Assembly: GCA_029882915.1 (NCBI GenBank)
Contig: JAOUJZ010000019.1
Location: 1-35,328, forward strand
Direction of reading: 5' to 3'
DNA: 35,328 bases
Origin: Gammaproteobacteria bacterium
GTDB lineage: Bacteria; Pseudomonadota; Gammaproteobacteria; Nitrosococcales; Methylophagaceae
Positions 25,750-34,108 of this stretch are shown piece after piece. Position 1 is the stretch's first letter. Each line of letters begins with the position of its first letter. The translations under genes and the position numbers were made by a program. The notes beneath the pieces are model-generated. The model searched no databases. It saw only the letters and a list, made by a program, of their open reading frames with translations, and was not told the DNA's origin.

Positions 25750-27345
25750 CTACATCGGTTTCAAGTCAAAGGCGATGCAGATACGTTCTTCATCAGAACT
25801 GAATGGAATAGTCCTGTGGAATAACGATGATGGGAACATCACAAAATCACCGACCTCTGGTGCAATGGCCCTAGTGCTGAAATTATCATGTTTTTTCGGA
25901 TAGTCATCTCCATGGGTACTGACTTCGATACTGCCTTCATGCTCATGTGTTTTCTTTGTTGGCAATGATAAATACATAGCACCACTTATCCAGCCCTCTT
26001 CATGAATATGTGAGTTTAAATGACCACCTTGTTTCATACGAACATACCATGAGCTGGCAATTTCGGTCTTTTTGGGAAATGACCGTATAAACTCACAATC
26101 AGCTCCTGCAAAGTTTTTGCGATAACGATCTACAGCATCAGCCACCAATATAGCGAGCTCTTGAAATACCGGTTCAGGCCTTTTTAATAAGTTGCCAGCA
26201 GACTGGACGCCGTTAACTAATCGGCCTTGCATTTTTTCAGAAACATCGGCCGATCTGATTTCTTTTAATAATGCTTCTCGTAACTCGCTGTTTTCGCCTT
26301 TAAGTTCTTTAATTTCAGTGTGAAAGACAAAACTCATTGGATCTGGGCAAAAGTTATAATCATTTTCTACTTCAAAGTTTTCAGCATAGTGTCCTGCTAA
26401 GGTCGCTAAGAATGGCGAATTATGTTTCACTGCTTTGAGTTCATCCAGACCTTGTTTAAACTCTTCAAAGCGGCCTGTTTTGTATAGGCAATAAAGAGAG
26501 CGCTCTTCCCAGTCCGCAAACTGAGAACGCTGAAAGTGTTCAATAGCTCCTTCTAGATCGCCACTGTCATACAAGTAAACAGCCAGACTATAATTGGCAA
26601 CAGGTAAATCAGGATCCAATGCCAGGGCTTGTCTGTAAAACAGCACGGACTCATCATAACGCCCTTGATCGCGTAATACTTCACCCAAATTGCTATGCAC
26701 TTCAGCATAATTAGGTTCTATCGCCAGAGCTTGATTGTAACTATCTATGGCCTCTTCCAGTTTGCCTTCGTTTTTCAAGGCTGTACCCATATTAAAATAC
26801 ACTTTGGCATCTTGCTGAATGGTTAATGCCCTTTTATATGTATCAATAGACTCTGCCAAACGACCCTGTTCCTGCAACACTACGCCCAAATTTACCAGCG
26901 CTTCAAAAAATCCTGGCTCACAATCAACAGCTTTTTGATAACTTTTTGCTGCATATTCAAATTTGCCCTGTTCTTGTAACGCAGTACCTAAATTGTAATG
27001 AGCATCTGTCAAAGAAGGTTTAAGACTTACGGCTTTTTTATAACTCGTAATCGCTTCATCAGTACGGTTTAGGTTAGTCAGTAATATACCCACATTAAAA
27101 TGTATCTCAGCAACAGTCGGATCAATGTCTATTGCTTTACGAAATGCCATAACGGCATCTTTAAATTTGTTTTGTCCCGCAAGGGCATTGCCATAAAGAT
27201 TATAAAGTACAAAAGATTTAGGAAACTGCTTGAGCAGTGTTTTTGCTGTTGATTCTGCCATTTCCAATTGACCGCTGTTTAATGCCTGTAATACGGGTTG
27301 GATCTCTATTTGAGTCGGTTGTCTTAAATTAATTGGTCGCTTCAT
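25750..27345 (-). CDS. TPR protein with C-terminal 2-oxoglutarate/Fe(II) oxygenase domain
   Basis: A 531-residue two-part protein. Residues of about 10-285 are seven to eight tandem 34-residue TPR units, with consensus pieces such as AEIHFNVGILLTNLNRTDEA and YFNMGTALKNEGKLEEAIDS. The C-terminal ~190 residues match the putative 2OG-Fe(II) oxygenase family seen behind TPRs: NSHIHEEGWISGAMYLSLP (iron-ligand region, about residues 440-455), VGDFVMFPSSLFHRTIPF (distal His near 511) and an Arg in EERICIAFDL for 2-oxoglutarate. Such proteins may hydroxylate peptides or act in O-glycan/sulfation contexts. It is upstream of the PglL-like gene on the same strand, 61 bases apart. Substrate is unknown. 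Confidence 0.88.
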   Translation of the reverse strand: MKRPINLRQPTQIEIQPVLQALNSGQLEMAESTAKTLLKQFPKSFVLYNLYGNALAGQNKFKDAVMAFRKAIDIDPTVAEIHFNVGILLTNLNRTDEAITSYKKAVSLKPSLTDAHYNLGTALQEQGKFEYAAKSYQKAVDCEPGFFEALVNLGVVLQEQGRLAESIDTYKRALTIQQDAKVYFNMGTALKNEGKLEEAIDSYNQALAIEPNYAEVHSNLGEVLRDQGRYDESVLFYRQALALDPDLPVANYSLAVYLYDSGDLEGAIEHFQRSQFADWEERSLYCLYKTGRFEEFKQGLDELKAVKHNSPFLATLAGHYAENFEVENDYNFCPDPMSFVFHTEIKELKGENSELREALLKEIRSADVSEKMQGRLVNGVQSAGNLLKRPEPVFQELAILVADAVDRYRKNFAGADCEFIRSFPKKTEIASSWYVRMKQGGHLNSHIHEEGWISGAMYLSLPTKKTHEHEGSIEVSTHGDDYPKKHDNFSTRAIAPEVGDFVMFPSSLFHRTIPFSSDEERICIAFDLKPM

Positions 27346-27512
27346 TCTCTCTGCCTTACTGGGTTATTACACACATGGTGCAACACTACTTACTGCTTAA
27401 TAAAAAGTTTGAATGTATAACACCTCCTTCGATCCTGCAACATCAACTCACTATTCAAACATATAAAATCATGGCAGGCTTGTACCCAGACAAAGTATAG
27501 GTAAACAATCTT
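27346..27512. promoter_or_regulatory. Divergent promoter region between the TPR-oxygenase and DUF457 genes
   Basis: An AT-rich 167-base gap. GTTTGAA (27407-27413) and TTCAAAC (27454-27460) form a 7-base inverted repeat with 40 bases between the arms, and CATATAAAAT on the plus strand could serve as a -10 element. No RNA gene or coding sequence is evident. Confidence 0.3.
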
Positions 27513-28535
27513 ATGGACACCCTCACACAAGCATTATTAGGTGGTGCCGTCGGCTATGTAGTCGCAGGCAAGCAGACTCCAAGAAAAGCACTGCTATGGG
27601 GCGCTGCAATTGCTGTTTTACCTGATTTGGATGTTTTTATACCTTATGAAGATGATCTGACTGCCATTACTATGCATCGAAGCTGGACCCATTCGTGGCT
27701 GATTCAAACGCTGGTTGCGCCATTGCTTGCATATGGGATGCATCGCTTTGACACTCGTCTACAATTACATACATGGTGCTGGCTGATATGGTTAGTACTT
27801 ATCACTCACAGTGGTCTTGATGCACTGACAGTGTACGGTACCCAATTATTCTGGCCATTCATGCCACCACCTGTTTCTGGTGGCAGTATTTTTATTATTG
27901 ATCCCATTTATACAGCATCACTGCTAGCAGGATTTATTGGCGTTGTTGTTCTGCCTGATTCAAATTCAAGCAGGCGCTGGCTGTTATCTGGTTTTGTATT
28001 TAGTTGCTGTTATCTTTTATGGGGACTGACAGCACAAAATTGGGTTGAACAGCAGGCCAGAACCGCATTGGCGAAACACAATATCGCCTATAACAACATT
28101 CTTGTTGGTGCGACCCCGTTTAACTCGCTGCTATGGCGTGTACTGGTAATTGATGATGAGCATTATTATCAAGGTTTTCGCTCTGTATTTGACCCAAGTG
28201 ATGATTTCAATTTCAGTCAATATGACCGACATAGCGATCTAAAAACACCGGTAGAAAATCTGGCGTCATTTGAACGGTTAGACTGGTTTACTCATGGATT
28301 TTACGCCATGCAACAACATGACAGTCGGATTATTGCTACTGATTTAAGAATGGGCATAGAACCCATTTATTTTTTTCGTTTTCAGTTAGCTGAAGTTAAC
28401 AATGACAATAGTGTTACCCCATTCCCTTCGCAACGAATTCGCAGTCAATCCTGGTCATTAAAAAATTTAGGCTGGTTGTGGCAACGGGTATGGGATCCAG
28501 ATGCCCAATTAGTGATTCAATTCAAACAGGATTGA
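27513..28535 (+). CDS. DUF457/YdjM-type membrane-bound metal-dependent hydrolase
   Basis: A 340-residue protein of the DUF457 family, annotated as inner-membrane metal-dependent hydrolases (E. coli YdjM is a LexA-regulated member). Seen: the N-terminal MDTLTQALLGGAVGY, DLDVFIPY, and the conserved RSWTHSW histidine motif. Then come ITHSGLDALTVYG and FFRF-type C-terminal strands. About four to five membrane spans are visible in the first 175 residues, followed by a soluble domain. No LexA-type box was recognised upstream. The 3' end overlaps the convergent ald gene by 19 bases. Confidence 0.85.
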   Translation: MDTLTQALLGGAVGYVVAGKQTPRKALLWGAAIAVLPDLDVFIPYEDDLTAITMHRSWTHSWLIQTLVAPLLAYGMHRFDTRLQLHTWCWLIWLVLITHSGLDALTVYGTQLFWPFMPPPVSGGSIFIIDPIYTASLLAGFIGVVVLPDSNSSRRWLLSGFVFSCCYLLWGLTAQNWVEQQARTALAKHNIAYNNILVGATPFNSLLWRVLVIDDEHYYQGFRSVFDPSDDFNFSQYDRHSDLKTPVENLASFERLDWFTHGFYAMQQHDSRIIATDLRMGIEPIYFFRFQLAEVNNDNSVTPFPSQRIRSQSWSLKNLGWLWQRVWDPDAQLVIQFKQD

Positions 28536-29632
28536 GGGGATACAAACTCATAACCTTGTGCTTCAGCCACAGCCTTATAAGTCACCATGCCGTGATAAAT
28601 ATTCAAACCCTGTCGTAGATGTTGATTGTCTGCCAGTGCCTTTTTAGCCCCTTTATTTGCTAATTCCAAAACAAAAGGCAGCGTGGCATTGGTTAATGCA
28701 AATGTTGATGTCCGAGCGGCCCCGCCGGGCATATTTGCCACACAATAATGAATAATTCCTTGTTCCACAAAGGTTGGATTCTCATGAGTGGTGGCATGTG
28801 ATGTTTCAAAACATCCGCCCTGATCTATAGCCACATCAACCAGAACGGCACTCTGTTTTAATTGTGTCAGCATCTCGCGCGTGATTAATTTGGGCGCATT
28901 AGCTCCGGGCACTAAAACGGCGCCAATAATCACATCAGCGCGAATAACAGCTCTTTCTATCATATTTTTGGTGGCATATAAGGTTTTCAGCTGGGGACCA
29001 TACTGATCATCAAGCTGTTTCAAGCGCGCCAAGGAACGATCAACCACTGTTACATCAGCACCCATTCCCATTGCCATTCGAGCTGCATTTATTCCTACAA
29101 CCCCACCACCTAATACAACGACTTTAGCAGGCGCCACACCGGGCACACCACCCATTAATATCCCCATACCGCCCTGAGTCTTCTCCAACGCATGTGCCGC
29201 TACTTGTATTGCCATTCTGCCAGCCACTTCACTCATCGGCGCCAGTAATGGCAGGCCACCATGATCATCGGTTACTGTTTCGTAGGCGAAACATATCGCA
29301 TTTGATTCAATTAAATCTTTTGTTTGTTGTGGATCAGGCGCCAGATGCAAATAAGTAAACAAAATCTGTCCGGCCCGTAACATTGCTCGTTCTTGAACTT
29401 GCGGCTCTTTGACTTTTACAATCATGTCTGCACGAGTGTATATCTCACTGGCTGCGCTAACAATTTCAGCGCCTGCCTGTTGGTATAGAGAATCGGTTAA
29501 GCCAATCGATTCTCCAGCATTATGCTCTACTAACACCTGATGTCCTGCAGATATCACCTCTCTTACACCTGATGGTGTTATACCAACTCGATATTCGTTA
29601 TTTTTAATTTCTTTAGGTACACCAATTAACAT
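28517..29632 (-). CDS. ald: Alanine dehydrogenase
   Basis: NAD-dependent interconversion of L-alanine and pyruvate plus ammonia. The 371-residue chain starts [17 protein letters not shown], with substrate residues Arg15, Lys75 (MIVKVKEP) and His96 (YLHLAPD) at their standard positions. The NAD-binding motif is [20 protein letters not shown], and [15 protein letters not shown] follows. The ATG at 29632 is chosen because GGAG stands 7 bases upstream; a GTG one codon earlier is possible. It is divergent from selO with a gap of only about 70 bases, so the two promoters must overlap or lie back to back. Confidence 0.95.
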   Translation of the reverse strand: MLIGVPKEIKNNEYRVGITPSGVREVISAGHQVLVEHNAGESIGLTDSLYQQAGAEIVSAASEIYTRADMIVKVKEPQVQERAMLRAGQILFTYLHLAPDPQQTKDLIESNAICFAYETVTDDHGGLPLLAPMSEVAGRMAIQVAAHALEKTQGGMGILMGGVPGVAPAKVVVLGGGVVGINAARMAMGMGADVTVVDRSLARLKQLDDQYGPQLKTLYATKNMIERAVIRADVIIGAVLVPGANAPKLITREMLTQLKQSAVLVDVAIDQGGCFETSHATTHENPTFVEQGIIHYCVANMPGGAARTSTFALTNATLPFVLELANKGAKKALADNQHLRQGLNIYHGMVTYKAVAEAQGYEFVSPQSCLN

Positions 29633-29703
29633 CACAATTCTCCGGTTTTTTATTGATGTCTTTTCTGTTGTAATGAGATCCCTTCCGATAACTTAAATCA
29701 ATT

Positions 29704-31317
29704 GTGACTATTGTGGCAACCAATTCAACCCCATTATCAACATTACACTTCGACAATCGTTTTGTTCGCGAACTGCCTGCTGATCCACTAACCGAAAACC
29801 AGCGTCGTCAGGTCATGAAGTCATGTTACTCCTATATCGAGCCCACACAGGTTAAACATCCTCAATTACTAGCCTATTCAAAAGAAGTGGCACAGCTTAT
29901 TGATTTGGACGAACAAGATTGCTTCTCCAGCCTGTTTACACAGGTATTTTCTGGCAATAAGGTATTGAATGGAATGCAACCCTATGCCCAATGTTACGGT
30001 GGTCATCAGTTTGGCAACTGGGCAGGACAATTGGGTGATGGCCGCGCTATCAATTTAGGTGAAGTAGTTAACCAACAAGGTCAGCGACACACATTACAGC
30101 TAAAAGGTGCCGGGGAGACACCGTATTCCCGATCGGCTGACGGGCTGGCTGTATTACGCTCTTCTGTACGTGAATTTTTATGTAGCGAAGCGATGTTTCA
30201 TCTTGGTGTGCCCACCACTCGTGCACTCAGTTTAATCACTACTGGCGAAAGTGTTGTTCGTGATATGTTTTATGATGGTCGTCCAAAAGCTGAACCAGGT
30301 GCCATAGTGTGTCGTGTTGCACCGTCCTTTCTGCGTTTTGGTAGTTATGAACTATTTTCAGCCCGTGGCGATATTGATACCTTAAAACAACTGGTCGATT
30401 ATACGATCCGTACTGACTTCCCTCATATTGGTGAACCGTCTGTTGAAGTCTATCTTAACTGGTTCAAAGAAGTCTGTGAGCGTACGGCTGACATGATTGT
30501 TCACTGGATGCGAGTAGGGTTTGTACATGGGGTAATGAATACCGACAATATGTCGATTTTAGGACTGACTATTGATTATGGCCCTTATGGCTGGTTGGAA
30601 GATTATAATCCTGACTGGACACCGAATACTACGGATGCCAATAGTCGCCGCTATCGCTTTGGCCATCAGCCACAAATTGCCCAATGGAATTTGTTTCAAC
30701 TCGCCAATGCGATATATCCTTTAATTGAACAAGCTGAACCGTTACAGGAGATCATCCAGAACTACACCCATGTCTATACTGAGAAATGGCAGCTGATGCG
30801 TACCGACAAACTGGGATTAAACTCTTTTGTATCTGAAACTGATGATGCACTCAACCATGAATTGCATGAGATTTTGCAGCTAGCTGAAACTGATATGACT
30901 ATTTTTTACCGCAAGTTGGCAGATCTGGACACAGAGTCGTTAGAACAATCTGATCAACAATTACTGGCTTCATTGATGGATGCCTACTATGCACCTGATG
31001 CATTAACCACCAATGACAAAACCCGTATTTGTAACTGGCTCCGTGACTACCAGAAACGTGTACAACTGGATGGTACACCTGATACAGTCCGTAAACAAAA
31101 GATGAATGCGGTTAATCCAAAATATGTACTACGCAACTACATGGCTCAACTTGCCATTGATGAAGCTGAACAAGGTGACTTTACTTTAATCAATGAGCTA
31201 CTGGAACTACTACGTCATCCTTATGATGAACAGATAGACATGGAACACCATGCTGCCAAAAGGCCTGACTGGGCACGAGAACGAGCTGGATGTTCCATGT
31301 TATCGTGTAGCTCCTGA
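29704..31317 (+). CDS. selO: SelO/YdiU protein adenylyltransferase (AMPylator)
   Basis: Pseudokinase-fold enzyme that transfers AMP to proteins, first described for YdiU/SelO. It has 537 residues. Seen: CYGGHQFGNWAGQLGDGRA, LQLKGAGETPYSRSADG with the nucleotide-binding lysine, LRSSVREFLCSEAMFHLGVP, the metal-binding MNTDNMSILG and DYGPYGWLEDYNPD. The C-terminus ends in GCSMLSCSS, the Cys version of the end of SelO where animals have selenocysteine, so the protein is complete. No ATG precedes the conserved LHFDNRFVRELPADP, so the start is GTG at 29704 or 29713; neither has a strong Shine-Dalgarno. Confidence 0.94.
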   Translation: MTIVATNSTPLSTLHFDNRFVRELPADPLTENQRRQVMKSCYSYIEPTQVKHPQLLAYSKEVAQLIDLDEQDCFSSLFTQVFSGNKVLNGMQPYAQCYGGHQFGNWAGQLGDGRAINLGEVVNQQGQRHTLQLKGAGETPYSRSADGLAVLRSSVREFLCSEAMFHLGVPTTRALSLITTGESVVRDMFYDGRPKAEPGAIVCRVAPSFLRFGSYELFSARGDIDTLKQLVDYTIRTDFPHIGEPSVEVYLNWFKEVCERTADMIVHWMRVGFVHGVMNTDNMSILGLTIDYGPYGWLEDYNPDWTPNTTDANSRRYRFGHQPQIAQWNLFQLANAIYPLIEQAEPLQEIIQNYTHVYTEKWQLMRTDKLGLNSFVSETDDALNHELHEILQLAETDMTIFYRKLADLDTESLEQSDQQLLASLMDAYYAPDALTTNDKTRICNWLRDYQKRVQLDGTPDTVRKQKMNAVNPKYVLRNYMAQLAIDEAEQGDFTLINELLELLRHPYDEQIDMEHHAAKRPDWARERAGCSMLSCSS

Positions 31318-31342
31318 TAATTTGATGACGAGGGCAAGCAAC

Positions 31343-32467
31343 ATGAGGAATCATTTCTTTATTTTATGTTGGTTTGTAGTGCTCATTCATATACCACAGG
31401 TACACAGCAAAGAACTTTCACCTTCTGAATCGCTACAGGTAGATATGATAGCCTCTGGACTAGGCGTGCCCTGGGGGATGGCGATCTTACCTGACAACAC
31501 ACTGTTAATAAGCCAACGTGAAGGCACATTATCTAAGCTCAATCTAAAAACAGGTGAACTACAAACAATTACCGGGCTGCCCGCCATTAGGGTTGATGGT
31601 CAAGGTGGTTTGTTTGATGTTGCTCTCTCGCCTGATTACGCAAGCGATAAATGGCTGTATTTCAGCTATAACAAAGATGTACAAGGTCAGGGAGCAACCA
31701 CACTTGCCCGTGCCAGACTCCACAACCAAATCTTAGTCGACTGGCATGACTTATTAGTTACTCAATCGACAACCAAAAACAATGTTCACTTTGGCGGCCG
31801 TATTACTTTTGACCACCACGGCCATGTCTTTTTATCTGTTGGAGAGCGTGGCATACGCACTAACGCTCAAAACCTGTCAAATCACGCCGGTTCGATTTTA
31901 CGGCTAAACCTTGATGGCAGTGTGCCCGATGACAATCCATTTGTTGGTGATAACAATGCATTAGCTGAAATATGGAGTTATGGCCATCGCAATCCACAGG
32001 GATTGTTTTTCAATCAACAGACGCAACAACTTTGGGCAATTGAACACGGTCCTCGAGGGGGGGATGAAATTAACCTGATAAAAGCCGGAAAAAATTATGG
32101 CTGGCCAGTGATATCTTATGGCATGGAATATTGGGGACCCATCGCTGTTGGCGAGGGCACTGAAAGAGAAGGTATGGAACAACCCATAAAAACGTATATT
32201 CCATCGATCGCGCCTAGCAGTCTCATTCAATATACTGGCAGTACATTTCCTAATTGGCATGGCAGCTTATTGGCTGGTGCATTAAAATCTCAACACCTTA
32301 ATCAAGTCATATTAAATGATGAAAATAAGGCCATTGCCGAATATAAATTACTACGATCTGTCGATGGTCGCATTCGTAATATCATCGAAAGTCCTGAAGG
32401 TTGGCTTTATATCTCGACAGATAATGGACGTATTTTAAGAGTTAAACCTAATCACTCGGCAGAATAA
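31343..32467 (+). CDS. PQQ-dependent sugar (aldose) dehydrogenase, periplasmic
   Basis: Six-bladed beta-propeller soluble quinoprotein of the YliI/Asd type, oxidising aldoses with PQQ. The chosen start gives 374 residues, with a signal peptide MRNHFFILCWFVVLIHIPQVHS and GAGGG 8 bases upstream. An in-frame upstream extension to 31250 lies inside selO and is not supported. Seen: GVPWGMAILPDN, NVHFGGRITFDHHGH, VGERG, IWSYGHRNPQGL, and EHGPRGGDEINLI with a PQQ/Ca-site pattern typical of the family. It lies 25 bases after selO, probably co-transcribed. The 3' end overlaps greB by 16 bases, convergently. Confidence 0.92.
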   Translation: MRNHFFILCWFVVLIHIPQVHSKELSPSESLQVDMIASGLGVPWGMAILPDNTLLISQREGTLSKLNLKTGELQTITGLPAIRVDGQGGLFDVALSPDYASDKWLYFSYNKDVQGQGATTLARARLHNQILVDWHDLLVTQSTTKNNVHFGGRITFDHHGHVFLSVGERGIRTNAQNLSNHAGSILRLNLDGSVPDDNPFVGDNNALAEIWSYGHRNPQGLFFNQQTQQLWAIEHGPRGGDEINLIKAGKNYGWPVISYGMEYWGPIAVGEGTEREGMEQPIKTYIPSIAPSSLIQYTGSTFPNWHGSLLAGALKSQHLNQVILNDENKAIAEYKLLRSVDGRIRNIIESPEGWLYISTDNGRILRVKPNHSAE

Positions 32468-32928
32468 CGAATAGCCACTACATAATAGGTCTTTTTTCCA
32501 TCCTGGACACGTATGGTCACCTCATCATCTATTTCTTTGCCTAACAACGCTTGTGCTAAAGGCGAATCCAGACTGATATTGCCTTTTTGATGGTCAATTT
32601 CATCAGGGCCAACAATACGATATTCAACTTCATTTCCTTGCTCATTTTCCAGTTTCACCCAAGCAGCAAAAAAAATCTTATCTACAATGTTCGGACTATC
32701 AGCAACAACATGTAAATCTGGCATGCGTTTCTGCAAATAACGGATACGACGATCCAAACCGCGTAATTCTTTTTTGCGATAAATATATTCCGCATTTTCA
32801 GACCGATCACCTTCAGCCGCCGCCGCAGACAGAGCCGCAACTACATGTCTACGCCGAATCCATAATTGCTTAAGCTCTTCATTAAGCCGAGCCATGCCCT
32901 CTGCAGTAATATACGGTGAGGATTTCAT
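32452..32928 (-). CDS. greB: Transcription elongation factor GreB
   Basis: Binds the RNA polymerase secondary channel and stimulates cleavage of backtracked transcripts. The 158-residue chain has the N-terminal coiled coil with GDRSENAEYIYRKKELRGL, the acidic tip and basic patch arrangement of GreB, and the C-terminal FKBP-like domain with FFAAWVKLENEQG and LDSPLAQALLGKE. It starts at the ATG at 32928, with AGG 6-7 bases upstream; a TTG one codon earlier is less likely. Its wide AAAAEGD tip and YRKK favour GreB over GreA. Confidence 0.95.
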   Translation of the reverse strand: MKSSPYITAEGMARLNEELKQLWIRRRHVVAALSAAAAEGDRSENAEYIYRKKELRGLDRRIRYLQKRMPDLHVVADSPNIVDKIFFAAWVKLENEQGNEVEYRIVGPDEIDHQKGNISLDSPLAQALLGKEIDDEVTIRVQDGKKTYYVVAIRYSAE

Positions 32929-32957
32929 CAATACCTGTCATCAAAATCATGAAATAG

Positions 32958-32979
32958 AAACCTGTTTGGAACAGGGTTT
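32958..32979 (-). terminator. Weak hairpin upstream of greB
   Basis: AAACCTGTT pairs with AACAGGGTTT around a TGG loop, a 9-bp stem with one bulged G. On the minus strand it is followed by a T-rich but interrupted tract (TTTCTATTT). It could be a second, weak stop for the cheW-CZB message or a structure in the greB leader. Confidence 0.3.
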
Positions 32980-33020
32980 AGCAGTTCCATCAACTGGAAG
33001 CCAGTGTGAATGATAGCAAC

Positions 33021-33054
33021 AAAAAGGCCGCCAGATACAACAACCATGGCGACC
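33021..33054 (-). terminator. Rho-independent terminator of the CheW-CZB gene
   Basis: On the minus strand GGTCGCCA pairs with TGGCGGCC (8 bp, one T-G wobble) across a 13-base loop. Five T residues follow. It is 62 bases after the CheW-CZB stop and separates that gene from greB. Confidence 0.78.
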
Positions 33055-33116
33055 TATTATTAATGGGGGCAATGAACATGTCCGATCACAAAGATCGTGG
33101 CCATTTACTTCATCGT

Positions 33117-33986
33117 TTAACTGACTTTTTTCATCAACTCATCAATATCTGTCATTTTATTGATATCAAAATACAAACAATCCGGCAGATCCTTACGCGT
33201 ATAAATGCCGTCTAACACATGCTCAATTTTGTTAATCAACCCTAATGCACCTGAACGACTAGACTGAAATTCTGATGGTGAATAATTAATCACATCATTG
33301 ATTTCATCAATAATCAGTGCATAGCGCGGTGTTTTCCCATCCAAGGTCACAAATAAGAGAACTTGGCGCATACCACTTTGAATTTGATCCCGCGCTCTGG
33401 AAAACAAGGCAATTAATCGGCTTAAAGTTGTTGCACGAGCTGTTGCCAATGCCTCTAGAGCTTCTGCTTCTTTTCCATTATCACGTAATGACAGTAATTT
33501 TTCTGCCAAACCATGGATAGTTCGATGTGGCTCCTCAAAGGCAACAAGCAATTCTTTTAGGGTTTCATCACGTGTTTCAAAATTGTTATACCATTTACCA
33601 AATGCACATTGATCTGGATTCGTTGTTTCGGCAAAGGTAGAACCAGTTTTAATGGCCTTTTCTAGTTCATTTAACCACTCGATGTGTTCTTTTTCACGTG
33701 CAGTCAATGTTTCCAGTAAATCTGTCTTGCAATCCATCCCTGATGGCACACCAATGCGATGGGCATAATCCAGCACTGGCACAACCTCACCTTGATATTT
33801 GACTACACCACAAAAACCACGCTCCTCAACTGGAAGACGTTGTACGTCATTGACTTCCTGACCTAACATCAGAACATTTTCGATGTCCAGTCCAAACATC
33901 ATATCTTCAACAAAAAAAGTAAATATCTGCCGCTTTTGTCCAACTTTGCCGCTATTGTTCTCACCTGCTACATGGTTAAGTGCCAT
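33117..33986 (-). CDS. CheW-like chemotaxis protein with an inserted CZB zinc-binding domain
   Basis: A 289-residue protein in which a CheW (SH3-like) domain appears split. The first CheW part is about residues 18-80 (KRQIFTFFVEDMMFGLDIEN ... GVVKYQGEVVPVLDY). A CZB (chemoreceptor zinc-binding) four-helix domain follows at about 90-200. CheW strands resume at about 207-289 (RQVLLFVTLDGKTPRYALII, DEINDVINY). The CZB zinc ligands are all present: His101, Cys127 in QCAFGKWYN, His154 and His158 in EEPHRTIHGL. CheW couples receptors to CheA, and CZB senses zinc or oxidants such as hypochlorous acid in other proteins. A strong GGGGGAGG ribosome site stands before the ATG. No che genes are nearby. 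Confidence 0.87.
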   Translation of the reverse strand: MALNHVAGENNSGKVGQKRQIFTFFVEDMMFGLDIENVLMLGQEVNDVQRLPVEERGFCGVVKYQGEVVPVLDYAHRIGVPSGMDCKTDLLETLTAREKEHIEWLNELEKAIKTGSTFAETTNPDQCAFGKWYNNFETRDETLKELLVAFEEPHRTIHGLAEKLLSLRDNGKEAEALEALATARATTLSRLIALFSRARDQIQSGMRQVLLFVTLDGKTPRYALIIDEINDVINYSPSEFQSSRSGALGLINKIEHVLDGIYTRKDLPDCLYFDINKMTDIDELMKKVS

Positions 33987-34021
33987 ATCGCCTCCCCCTG
34001 TTAACTCTCTATATACCTTTT

Positions 34022-34058
34022 CTGTGCACAGTTAATGGCAGATCATTGTCACCATTAA
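34022..34058. promoter_or_regulatory. Palindrome and inverted repeat in the CheW-CZB upstream region
   Basis: CTGTGCACAG (34022-34031) is a 10-base perfect palindrome. It abuts TTAATGG...CCATTAA, a 7-bp inverted repeat with 13 bases between arms (34032-34058). Both lie 36-72 bases upstream of the CheW-CZB ATG. Further upstream the minus strand reads TTGACC-N18-TACATA, a plausible but weak promoter. Function as operators is a guess. Confidence 0.35.
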
Positions 34059-34108
34059 TCTATGTACAAAAACTTATTTTATATGGTCAATGCAAGAGCC
34101 AAGCCAAA

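Noticed and set aside
31250-31342. Upstream extension of the sugar dehydrogenase
   Set aside because: Lies within the end of selO and before its stop; the ATG at 31343 follows a ribosome site and begins a clean signal peptide.
33006-33215. 69-codon plus-strand frame between greB and cheW-CZB
   Set aside because: Overlaps the terminator hairpin and the end of the CheW-CZB gene; no family resemblance.
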